Below are positions 1 to 10,546 of a stretch of 64,000 bases of DNA, piece by piece. This DNA comes from Bryobacterales bacterium (GTDB lineage: Bacteria > Acidobacteriota > Terriglobia > Bryobacterales > Bryobacteraceae). The stretch lies in the NCBI GenBank assembly GCA_003170295.1, contig PNAJ01000061.1, positions 1 through 64,000 of the forward strand, written 5' to 3'. The translations under genes and the position numbers were made by a program. The number at the start of each line of letters is the position of its first letter. Within the stretch, counting starts at the first letter, position 1. The notes beneath the pieces were generated by a model, which was given only the letters and a program-made list of their open reading frames with translations, searched no databases and was not told the DNA's origin.

Positions 1-20
1 AGGCTGCCAGCCTGCCCCAC
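1..20. repeat. Edge of a dispersed palindromic repeat
   Basis: The first 20 bases contain the inverted pair AGGCTG/CAGCCT. They match, with one change, the second hairpin of the repeat cluster at 22044-22064, including the trailing CCAC. This suggests that a dispersed repeat ends just upstream of atpH. The element is cut by the window edge. No coding sequence for the preceding ATP synthase b subunit is visible. Confidence 0.45.
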
Positions 21-39
21 ATCAAGGACGGGAAAGTAG

Positions 40-2122
<2,083 letters not shown>

Positions 2123-2136
2123 ATGCCGGAAGAAGT

Positions 2137-2164
2137 AGCCAGTAGCCAGAAGCCAGTAGCCAGA
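2137..2164 (+). repeat. Perfect 14-bp tandem duplication before atpG
   Basis: The 14-mer AGCCAGTAGCCAGA occurs twice head to tail (2137-2150 and 2151-2164). The unit itself contains the sub-repeat AGCCAGT. It fills most of the 50-base gap between atpA and atpG and leaves no recognisable Shine-Dalgarno sequence before the atpG ATG. It looks like simple expansion of a short repeat inside an essential operon. Confidence 0.85.
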
Positions 2165-2172
2165 ATAAACAA

Positions 2173-3033
2173 ATGCCGAGTTTGATCGATATCCGGCGGC
2201 GCGTCCGCTCGGTGAAGAATACGCAGCAGATCACCAAGGCCATGAAAATGGTCTCGGCGGCGAAGCTGCGCAGGGCGCAGGAAAGGGCGCTGGCGGCGCG
2301 TCCTTACGCGAAGATGCTGCAACAGATGCTGGCGAACGTTGCGGAGGCGGCATCGCAATCGGGCGATGGCGAAACGCATCCATTGCTGGCGGTTCGTCCG
2401 GAAAAGAAGATTCTGCTAGTGGTGATCACCGCGGACGGAGGCCTGGCGGGCGGGTTCAACGCGAACCTGATCAAGCTGGCGCATCGCTTCGCGAACGATC
2501 ACAAAAGCGACGAGCTGACCTTCGAGGCGATCGGGCGCAAGGGGCGCGACTATTTTAGACGGCGATCTTTTCGCATCGTTGGCGAACATATTGACGTGTT
2601 CAGAAATGTGAAGTTTGAGACGGCGGAAAAGATTGTCCAGACCATCATCGACCGCTATGCAAAGGCGGAAATAGACGCAGTGTATCTGTTCGTGAACGAA
2701 TTTAAGACCGTGATGTCGTCGACGATCGCGCAGACGCGGCTGCTGCCGGTGGAAGTGCCGAAGTCGGCTGCGCCGGTCGATTATATTTTCGAGCAGAAGC
2801 CCGAAGAGATTCTGGGGAGTCTTCTGCCACGTTATCTGAACGTGCAGATTTACCGCGCGCTGCTGGAATCGGCAGCGGCGTACCTGGCGGCGCGCATGAC
2901 CGCGATGGATGCGGCGACGCGGAACGCCGACGAAGTGATCGACAAGCTGACGCTGTATATGAATCGGGTACGGCAGGCGAGCATCACGCGAGAAATTATT
3001 GAGGTCGTTAGCGGTGCGGCGGCGTTGGAGTAG
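2173..3033 (+). CDS. atpG: ATP synthase F1 gamma subunit
   Basis: The gamma subunit is the rotating central stalk of F1. The protein has 286 residues, a normal length. The N-terminal coiled-coil helix starts PSLIDIRRRVRSVKNTQQIT and continues with the hallmark KAMKMVSAAKLRRAQ. The C-terminal helix contains RMTAMDAATRNADEVIDKL, equivalent to the conserved gamma C-terminus. The start is fixed by this N-terminal match, because no clear ribosome-binding site exists in the repeat-filled gap upstream. It is followed by a large palindrome and then atpD. Confidence 0.97.
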   Translation: MPSLIDIRRRVRSVKNTQQITKAMKMVSAAKLRRAQERALAARPYAKMLQQMLANVAEAASQSGDGETHPLLAVRPEKKILLVVITADGGLAGGFNANLIKLAHRFANDHKSDELTFEAIGRKGRDYFRRRSFRIVGEHIDVFRNVKFETAEKIVQTIIDRYAKAEIDAVYLFVNEFKTVMSSTIAQTRLLPVEVPKSAAPVDYIFEQKPEEILGSLLPRYLNVQIYRALLESAAAYLAARMTAMDAATRNADEVIDKLTLYMNRVRQASITREIIEVVSGAAALE

Positions 3034-3060
3034 TATGCGGGAAAACGAGTATTGTCCGCT

Positions 3061-3170
3061 GGGCGAAAAATGGGGACAGCCCGCTCTGTCCACTGGCGTC
3101 GCGGTGTGCCGTCTTTGCGCGCAGCATCCTGGCGCCTTGGGACAGAGTAGGCAGTCCCCATTTTTCGCGA
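3061..3170. repeat. Long imperfect palindrome between atpG and atpD
   Basis: The left arm (3061-3091) and right arm (3139-3170) are near-complementary. Both carry GCGAAAAATGGGGAC-type sequence ending in GGACAGAG, separated by a loop of about 47 bases. The arms pair over roughly 30 positions with a few mismatches. The element occupies almost all of the 174-base gap. Its shape resembles REP/BIME-like or MITE-like palindromes that are mobilised by IS200-like (RAYT) transposases. No transposase gene is present in this window. Read as RNA it would fold into a strong hairpin in the middle of the atp transcript. Confidence 0.8.
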
Positions 3171-3174
3171 ATAG

Positions 3175-4647
<1,473 letters not shown>

Positions 4648-4648
4648 A

Positions 4649-4900
4649 ATGGACACGTTTCAGATTGAGGTCGTTACACCGGAGAAACTGGTACTCGACC
4701 AACGGGCCGAGTTCGCGGAGATTCCGGGCAAGGACGGCTATATCGGAGTCCTGGCGGGTCACGCGGCGCTGCTGGGGGAACTGGGCGAGGGCGCGCTGAA
4801 GATCACGGCGGGCGGGCAGATTCGGGAGATCACGGTCTCGGGTGGGTATGTCGAGGTCCGCGATAATCACGTGCGGGTGCTGGCGGATAAGGCGGGGTAG
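4649..4900 (+). CDS. atpC: ATP synthase F1 epsilon subunit, short form
   Basis: This 83-residue protein is the epsilon subunit that binds the gamma stalk. The sequence covers only the N-terminal beta-sandwich: FQIEVVTPEKLVLDQRAEF, then the conserved GKDGYIGVLAGHAALLGELGEG, ending at NHVRVLADKAG. The two-helix C-terminal domain, which acts as an ATPase brake in many bacteria and makes the subunit about 130-140 residues, is absent. The stop codon directly follows the sandwich domain. Short epsilon subunits of this kind are known in some phyla, so this need not be damage. It is the last gene of the operon. Confidence 0.93.
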   Translation: MDTFQIEVVTPEKLVLDQRAEFAEIPGKDGYIGVLAGHAALLGELGEGALKITAGGQIREITVSGGYVEVRDNHVRVLADKAG

Positions 4901-4913
4901 AAGCGGAAGAGCC

Positions 4914-5213
4914 TTAAGCGTAGGCGCTGGGGAACTCGTTTGCGAACAAATCTTCGAGTGCGGCGTGAAGTTCCTTCTTGCTTTTTAGGTCGCGGCGAAC
5001 AATTTCTAGATATGCCAGAGCGTAGCGGAAGCTGCAGTCCGCGCGTAGATCGTCCCGCCCAAGGAACTCGAGTGCGCGCTCCAAGTAAAGTTTGGCTTCA
5101 TTAAAGGCCATGTCATCCTGGTCAGCACCTTCCTTGGTTAAGTCGGCAATCTCGGATTTTAGAAGATCAATGTGTTCTCGCCGATATTTCTGGCGAATTT
5201 CCTCGTGTGTCAT
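4914..5213 (-). CDS. Small helical protein of unknown function
   Basis: A 99-residue, charged, predominantly helical protein that I do not recognise. The chosen start is the ATG at 5213 (MTHEEIRQKYRREHIDLL). A longer reading upstream would run into the divergent gene's leader and has no protein-like character. No signal peptide or membrane segment is visible. The spacing of hydrophobic and charged residues suggests a helical bundle. It converges on atpC with 13 bases between stops and diverges from the exported toroid gene at 5334. Confidence 0.65.
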   Translation of the reverse strand: MTHEEIRQKYRREHIDLLKSEIADLTKEGADQDDMAFNEAKLYLERALEFLGRDDLRADCSFRYALAYLEIVRRDLKSKKELHAALEDLFANEFPSAYA

Positions 5214-5288
5214 GCCCAAATTATAGCTGATACCTCGAACCAGCCTGGCGGGATCCCGATCGCTGCCGTTGAGTTGAAATTCCTGAAA

Positions 5289-5330
5289 GGATCTCCGTTC
5301 GCACGGCATACCGTGTCTGAAAGGAGATCT
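5289..5330 (+). promoter_or_regulatory. Possible Shine-Dalgarno-masking hairpin in a 5' leader
   Basis: GGATCTCC (5289-5296) can pair with GGAGATCT (5323-5330, seven Watson-Crick pairs and one G-U). This buries the GGAG ribosome-binding site of the gene starting at 5334. Inside the loop, CACGG (5302-5306) and CCGTG (5311-5315) form a second perfect stem around CATA. The nested arrangement ends only three bases before the ATG. It could work as a translational switch or thermosensor. That function is inferred from pairing alone. Confidence 0.4.
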
Positions 5331-5333
5331 GTC

Positions 5334-6380
5334 ATGCAGGTCAAAACTATCAGTATGGTTACGGCGGGTGCGCTGGTTCTCGCGCTTGCTGCGAATTCGG
5401 CGAGTACGAATAATGGTCCGGCCGAGACCGCGGTCGCGAAGGGCGCGCGGTGGATCGCGTCGGTGCAAGGGCGCGACGGGGGTTGGGGGCAGGACGGCGG
5501 CGAGACGTCCTATGTCCGGCAGAACGAGCATCTGGAAACCAACGGCAACGATGTCGCGAATACGGCGGTGGCTGCGCTCGCGCTACGCCAGGCGGGCAAT
5601 CAGTATCAGGGGAACGTCGAGCGAGCGCTCGATTTCATTTTGCGCTCGGTTGAGAATAGCCCGGCCGATGGTCTGACGATTACGAACCGCGGCGGCACGC
5701 AGATTCAGCGCAAGCTCGGGCCTTATATCGATACGTTTCTGACGTCGCGGCTGCTCTCGGAGGTCGACGGGACGCTGCCGACGGCGGCGCAGAATGCGCG
5801 GGTTCGCAAGGCGCTCGAAAAATGCGTCGCGAAAATCGAGAGCAATCAGCAGCGCGACGGGAGCTGGAACGCCGGCGGCGGATGGGCTCCGATTCTCGGA
5901 ACTTCGATGGCGTCGCGCAGTCTTTACGACGCGCAGCGGAAGGGCGTCAAAGTGGAGGAGCGTGCGATGGATGCCGCGGCGAATTATACGAAGGAGGCGG
6001 CTAAGGCTCCGGCAGGCGCCGCTGCGGGATCGGCCGGCGTTGCGTTGTATCAGGGCGCGCAGGCGCTCGAACAATTGAGCCGCACCGAGAAGGATCGGGC
6101 GGCGAACGCGCCGCAAATCGCGGCGATCCGGTCGCAATTGAGGGATGAGAAGTTCGTGAACGGATTCGGATCGGTCGGCGGCGAGGAATTTTTCTCCTAT
6201 CTCAACGTCAGCGATGGATTGCGGCGCACGGGCGGCGAAGAGTGGAACAAATGGCGCACCGACATCACCGCACGCCTTTTGAAACTTCAGAATGAGGACG
6301 GGACATGGGCCGGATCGCACTGCATCACGGGTCGCGTCGCGGTAACCAGTGCGGCTATTCTGAATCTGACAGTCCGGTAA
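5334..6380 (+). CDS. Exported alpha/alpha-toroid protein (prenyltransferase/squalene-oxidase repeats)
   Basis: A 348-residue protein with an N-terminal signal peptide (MQVKTISMVTAGALVLALAA) and repeated QW-like motifs: VQGRDGGWGQDGG near residue 45, QQRDGSWNAGGG near 180, and LQNEDGTWAG near the C-terminus. Such repeats build the alpha/alpha barrel of squalene and oxidosqualene cyclases. Cyclases are roughly twice as long and carry a DxDD motif, which I do not see. A catalytic cyclase role is therefore unlikely. The ending GSHCITGRVAVTSAA resembles C-terminal signatures of exported, uncharacterised toroid proteins. The ATG at 5334 was chosen for its AAGGAG site and signal peptide. A second toroid gene follows after two bases. 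Confidence 0.8.
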   Translation: MQVKTISMVTAGALVLALAANSASTNNGPAETAVAKGARWIASVQGRDGGWGQDGGETSYVRQNEHLETNGNDVANTAVAALALRQAGNQYQGNVERALDFILRSVENSPADGLTITNRGGTQIQRKLGPYIDTFLTSRLLSEVDGTLPTAAQNARVRKALEKCVAKIESNQQRDGSWNAGGGWAPILGTSMASRSLYDAQRKGVKVEERAMDAAANYTKEAAKAPAGAAAGSAGVALYQGAQALEQLSRTEKDRAANAPQIAAIRSQLRDEKFVNGFGSVGGEEFFSYLNVSDGLRRTGGEEWNKWRTDITARLLKLQNEDGTWAGSHCITGRVAVTSAAILNLTVR

Positions 6381-6382
6381 AA

Positions 6383-7396
6383 ATGCAACGACGCGTATTC
6401 TTGCTTGCGACGCTTGGGGCCGCGGCCTGCGGGCGTCGCGACAATTCGGCGCTCGCTCGCGCCGTGCGATGGTTGTGGTCTCAACAATCGCAAGACGGCG
6501 GATGGCACGGCAAGACGTACGGGTTACTGCGGTCAGGGCAATCACTGACGCCGTTCGTGCTCGACGCGCTGCTCGGCCTTCCTAACGAAGGCCCGGGTGT
6601 TGATCAGGCGTTTGAGTTTCTGAAACGCAATACGAACGCGGATGGCTCGCTCGGCCTGTCCGATTCCGCCGCGCCCGATTATCCGAATTATGCGACGGGG
6701 CTCGCGGTGCGCGTCGCGGCTCGTCTTAAACGAGACGCCTCCCAGTGGATCGCGTGCTTGCGCGGGCAGCAGTTCACGGAAGGTAATGGCTGGACCCGCA
6801 ACGACCCAGCTTATGGCGCTTGGGGAATGGGTGGCGAGCGTCGGCGTCCTCCGGAGCCCGGGCATGTCGACCTCGCGATGACTCGCTACGTCCTCGAAGG
6901 GCTCGCTGCGGCGGGAGTTTCCACTTCCGATCCGACGATGCACAAGGCGATCGTCTATCTGGATCGCTGCCAAAATCCCGATGGCGGATTCTTTTTCTCG
7001 ACCGTCAATCTCGACACCAACAAGGCCGGCGACGTAAATGGCAAGTACCGCAGCTATGGAACCACGACTTGCGACGGTTTGCTTTCGATGCGCGCGGCTG
7101 GCGTTGCCGCAAGCGATCCGCGCATCGCACGTGCCCAGGCGTGGTTGAAAAAGAATCACCTGGAGGAACGCGCGCCTGGCTTCGACATCGAACCCGCGCG
7201 CATGGGATGGAGCGAGGGATTACGATTTTACTATGCCGCGGCGATTACGCGCGCCATGCCGGAGCTTGCCGTGCTGCTCCCTACCGAGCGCGCCGACGGA
7301 AGTTTTGCAAACGGTAATAATCTTGTAAAAGAAGACGATCCACTGCTCGCGACTGCGTTCGCCGTGCGAGTGTTGTGCCACGATAAGGATGGATGA
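6383..7396 (+). CDS. Tat-exported alpha/alpha-toroid protein
   Basis: A 337-residue protein with a twin-arginine type leader (MQRRVFLLATLGAAAC). It carries several squalene-cyclase-like repeats: QQSQDGGWHGK, NTNADGSLGL, CQNPDGGFFFS and ERADGSFANG. It begins two bases after the previous toroid gene stops, so the two are probably made together. No DxDD catalytic motif is visible. The cysteine at the end of the leader might be lipidated, but the lipobox is poor. Its stop overlaps the tryptophanase start by four bases (ATGA), which suggests translational coupling. Function is unknown. It may bind or modify an envelope component. Confidence 0.78.
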   Translation: MQRRVFLLATLGAAACGRRDNSALARAVRWLWSQQSQDGGWHGKTYGLLRSGQSLTPFVLDALLGLPNEGPGVDQAFEFLKRNTNADGSLGLSDSAAPDYPNYATGLAVRVAARLKRDASQWIACLRGQQFTEGNGWTRNDPAYGAWGMGGERRRPPEPGHVDLAMTRYVLEGLAAAGVSTSDPTMHKAIVYLDRCQNPDGGFFFSTVNLDTNKAGDVNGKYRSYGTTTCDGLLSMRAAGVAASDPRIARAQAWLKKNHLEERAPGFDIEPARMGWSEGLRFYYAAAITRAMPELAVLLPTERADGSFANGNNLVKEDDPLLATAFAVRVLCHDKDG

Positions 7397-8739
7397 AAAC
7401 CATCATCGAGCCATTCCGCATCCGGAGTGTCGAACCACTTCGCCACACCACTCCGGCGCAGCGCGAACAATTCTTACAAACTGCCGGCTACAATCTTTTT
7501 GAGCTGCGCGCGTCCGATATCCTGATCGACCTGCTGACCGATTCCGGCACCAGCGCGATGTCGACATATCAGTGGTCGGCCATGATGCGCGGTGACGAAT
7601 CCTACGCGGGTAGCGAGAGTTTTTTCCGGCTCAAAAAAGTCGTCGACGAACTGACCGGTTTCGGCCACATGATCCCCACCCATCAGGGCCGCGCCGCGGA
7701 GCGCATTCTCTTCACGTTGATGTGCCGCCCCGGCCATATAGTTCCGAACAATACTCACTTCGACACCACGCGCGCCAACATCGAATTCAGCGGAGCGCGC
7801 GCCGTGGATCTTCCATTGCCAGAAGCCGCCGACACACAGGCGCGTCTGCCGTTCAAGGGCAATATGGATGTTGCCGCGCTCGAAAAACTAATTGAGACCG
7901 AGGGCGCGGACAAGATTCCGCTGATCATGTTGACGGTCACGAACAACTCCGGCGGAGGGCAACCGGTTTCAATGGCCAACATCCGAGCGGTGCACACGGT
8001 GGCCAGACGGCACAAGATCCCGTTCTATCTCGATGCCTGCCGATTCGCCGAAAATGCATGGTTCATTCAACAGGAGGAGCCGGGATTTGAGCGGCTGACG
8101 CCGAAACAAATTGCACAGGCAATGTTTTCCCACGCCGACGGCTGTACCTTCTCCGCGAAGAAGGATGCGTTCGCGAATATCGGCGGCATGTTAGGCACGA
8201 ATGACGACGAAGTCGCGCAAAAACAGCGTGATTTGCTCATTTTAACGGAGGGCTTTCCCACCTACGGAGGGCTTGCCGGCCGCGACCTGGAAGCCATCGC
8301 CGTCGGACTTGAGGAAGTGCTCGATCACGACTATCTGGAATATCGCATCGCGTCGACTCGCTATTTAGGCAGAAATATCGCCGATCATGGCGTTCCCATA
8401 GTTGAGCCTCCCGGCGGCCATGCAATTTATATCGACGCCGGCAGAATGCTGCCGCATATTCCGAAACACGAATTCCCCGGTCAGTCTCTCGCGGTCGAAT
8501 TGTATCGCCACGCGGGCGTGCGCAGCGTCGAGATAGGCTCGGTGATGTTCGGCGAGCATGCGCGCCACGAACTATTGCGACTGGCGATCCCGCGCCGCGT
8601 CTATACGCAGAGCCACATCGATTACCTGGTGGAAGCGATCCTCGAAGTGAACGCGCGCAAAGAGTCGCTGCGCGGACTCCGCATCACCTATGAGCCGCCG
8701 CATCTGCGCCACTTCACGGCGAAGTTCGAGCCGCTTTAA
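7393..8739 (+). CDS. tnaA: Tryptophanase (PLP-dependent beta-eliminating lyase)
   Basis: A 448-residue member of the tryptophanase / tyrosine phenol-lyase family, which splits L-tryptophan to indole, pyruvate and ammonia. The PLP lysine is the second lysine of SAKKD (about residue 257). Two positions that separate the enzymes point to tryptophanase: Asp in HFDTTR (124, Thr in tyrosine phenol-lyase) and Ile in SVEIGS (381, Arg in tyrosine phenol-lyase). The YGGLAGRDLEA segment is more phenol-lyase-like. It is slightly shorter than the E. coli enzyme because of a shorter loop after VEIGSVMFG. It overlaps the preceding toroid gene by four bases. No tnaB permease or tnaC leader was seen. Confidence 0.85.
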   Translation: MKTIIEPFRIRSVEPLRHTTPAQREQFLQTAGYNLFELRASDILIDLLTDSGTSAMSTYQWSAMMRGDESYAGSESFFRLKKVVDELTGFGHMIPTHQGRAAERILFTLMCRPGHIVPNNTHFDTTRANIEFSGARAVDLPLPEAADTQARLPFKGNMDVAALEKLIETEGADKIPLIMLTVTNNSGGGQPVSMANIRAVHTVARRHKIPFYLDACRFAENAWFIQQEEPGFERLTPKQIAQAMFSHADGCTFSAKKDAFANIGGMLGTNDDEVAQKQRDLLILTEGFPTYGGLAGRDLEAIAVGLEEVLDHDYLEYRIASTRYLGRNIADHGVPIVEPPGGHAIYIDAGRMLPHIPKHEFPGQSLAVELYRHAGVRSVEIGSVMFGEHARHELLRLAIPRRVYTQSHIDYLVEAILEVNARKESLRGLRITYEPPHLRHFTAKFEPL

Positions 8740-8763
8740 TTGACCGGCTATACTGAACAATTC

Positions 8764-9420
8764 ATGCCCATCGACTGGTTTCCGCTGTGGCTCAGCCTGC
8801 GCGTCGCGGTAGTGTCCACCGCGGTGGCGCTGGCGGTCGGGTTGTGGATTGCCTACATCCTTGCGAACCGCGAATTTCGATTCAAGGAAGCGGTCGATGC
8901 GATGGTCACCTTGCCGCTAGTGCTGCCGCCCACGGTGCTCGGCTACTACCTACTGGTGCTGATCGGACGCGCGAGCCCACTCGGAAAACTTTGGGAAACG
9001 ATCTTCGGATCGCCTCTGGTATTCACCTGGAAAGCCGCGGTAGTCGCGGCTCTGCTGCATTCGCTCCCGCTGCTGGTGAAGTCGGCGCGCGCAGCGTTTG
9101 AGAGCGTCGACCGCAGTTACGAACGCGCGGCGCGGACTCTCGGCGCATCCGAATGGCGATTGTTCTGGCGCGTCACTTTGCCTCTTGCTCACCGCTCGAT
9201 TTTCGCGGCGGCAGCGCTCGCCTTCGCGCGATCGCTCGGCGATTTCGGCGTCACGCTGATGGTGGCGGGGAATATTCCGGGCCGCACGCAAACGGTCGCG
9301 GTGGCGATTTACGACGCGGTGGAAGCGGGCAACGGAGCGGTCGCGCGCACGCTGGTCCTGGTCGTATCGATCGTCGCGCTGCTGATTCTGACTCTCGCGA
9401 ATCGTCTGAGCCCCCGCTGA
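8764..9420 (+). CDS. modB: Molybdate ABC transporter permease
   Basis: A 218-residue polytopic membrane protein, the permease of a molybdate importer. The EAA loop reads SYERAARTLGASEWRLFWRVTLPLA, as in ModB/CysT permeases. Early helices contain TLPLVLPPTVLGYYLLVLIG, a typical ModB stretch. About five to six membrane segments are visible. The ATG at 8764 was preferred over a TTG 24 bases upstream because it matches the usual ModB N-terminus before the first helix. modC follows one base after the stop. The periplasmic binding protein gene modA is not adjacent. Confidence 0.9.
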   Translation: MPIDWFPLWLSLRVAVVSTAVALAVGLWIAYILANREFRFKEAVDAMVTLPLVLPPTVLGYYLLVLIGRASPLGKLWETIFGSPLVFTWKAAVVAALLHSLPLLVKSARAAFESVDRSYERAARTLGASEWRLFWRVTLPLAHRSIFAAAALAFARSLGDFGVTLMVAGNIPGRTQTVAVAIYDAVEAGNGAVARTLVLVVSIVALLILTLANRLSPR

Positions 9421-9421
9421 T

Positions 9422-10492
9422 ATGTTGCAGGCGCGCCTTCGTAAAACATTTCCGCAGGGTCCCGATTCGGCCGGATTCTCGCTCGACCTCGAATTTCAAG
9501 CGGCCGCCGGCGTCACGGTGCTGTTCGGACCCAGCGGGTCCGGCAAGACGCTAGTGCTCGACGCGATCGCTGGATTCGTGCGACCCGAGGAAGGCCGCAT
9601 TCTGCTCGACGACGATCTGCTGTTCGATGGCGCGACTCAAGTGCACCTTCCGCCGCAGGCGCGCAATTGCGGATACGTGTTCCAGAACTACGCGTTGTTT
9701 CCGCATATGACGCTGCGCGAGAATCTGATGTTCGCCGCGGAGCGCAGGCCGCGTCTGGAACGGCATCGTCGGGTGAATGAGATGCTCGAAACATTTCGCC
9801 TCGCCGACGCCGCGGGACGGCGTCCGCACGAGGTTTCCGGAGGACAGCGGCAGCGTTGTTCCATCGCGCGCGCGTTAATCGTCGCGCCGAAGTTGCTGCT
9901 GCTCGACGAACCCGCGCAAGGTCTCGACGCGCCTCTGCGCGCCGAATTTTACGAAGTGCTGCGGCAGGTGCGCGCGGATTTCAAAACTCCGATGCTTCTT
10001 GTCACGCACGATCTCGACGAGTGTTTCGAACTCGGCGAAGAGATGCTGATCCTGCGCGAGGGAAAAATTGTGCAGAGCGGACCGCCGCGAAATATTCTCG
10101 ACCAGCCGGCGAACATCGAAGTGGCGCGGCTGCTGGGGGCGTTCAATTTGATCCCGTGCGAGATTCGCGCGCTCGATCCAGGGCGCAACACGAGTAAAGT
10201 GCAGATGGGCGAGTTCGAACTGGATGGTCCCTACTTTCCGGGCCGCTTGAAAGGCGATCGCGTGACGATGTGTGTGCGGCCGGAGCAACTCGTCGTATCG
10301 CCGCGCCTCGGGCGACCGGGTCCGAATCAGATTCCAGCGGAGCTAAAGCGCGCGGTCGAAAAGCCACAGTGGATGCGCCTGGAATTCGAAGGCGGCATCG
10401 TCGCGGAAATCGGTCGCGCGGAGTTTGAGAGGCAGCGCGATAACAAAGGCTGGCTGATCGAATTTCAGCCAAGCACGCTGCGAGTGCTTTAA
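9422..10492 (+). CDS. modC: Molybdate ABC transporter ATP-binding protein
   Basis: A 356-residue ATPase that energises ModB. Walker A GPSGSGKT is at residues 36-43, the Q-loop is in YVFQNYALFPH near 90, the signature is VSGGQRQR at 138-145, Walker B is LLLLDEP at 158-164, and the switch histidine lies in LLVTHD. The C-terminal third (about 240-356) fits the molybdate-binding-like (TOBE) regulatory domain of ModC but is divergent. It starts one base after modB, so the two form an operon. Substrate assignment (molybdate or tungstate rather than sulfate) rests on similarity to ModB and the C-terminal domain. Confidence 0.88.
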   Translation: MLQARLRKTFPQGPDSAGFSLDLEFQAAAGVTVLFGPSGSGKTLVLDAIAGFVRPEEGRILLDDDLLFDGATQVHLPPQARNCGYVFQNYALFPHMTLRENLMFAAERRPRLERHRRVNEMLETFRLADAAGRRPHEVSGGQRQRCSIARALIVAPKLLLLDEPAQGLDAPLRAEFYEVLRQVRADFKTPMLLVTHDLDECFELGEEMLILREGKIVQSGPPRNILDQPANIEVARLLGAFNLIPCEIRALDPGRNTSKVQMGEFELDGPYFPGRLKGDRVTMCVRPEQLVVSPRLGRPGPNQIPAELKRAVEKPQWMRLEFEGGIVAEIGRAEFERQRDNKGWLIEFQPSTLRVL

Positions 10493-10546
10493 GCGCGAGC
10501 TGCGGCTACTGCAATGGCACGGGAAATACGGAGTGGGTTCGCGCGG

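Noticed and set aside
7421..7480. Short stretch reminiscent of a tRNA T-arm (GTGTCGAACCAC)
   Set aside because: It is within the coding start of tryptophanase and no acceptor stem, D-arm or anticodon arm can be built.
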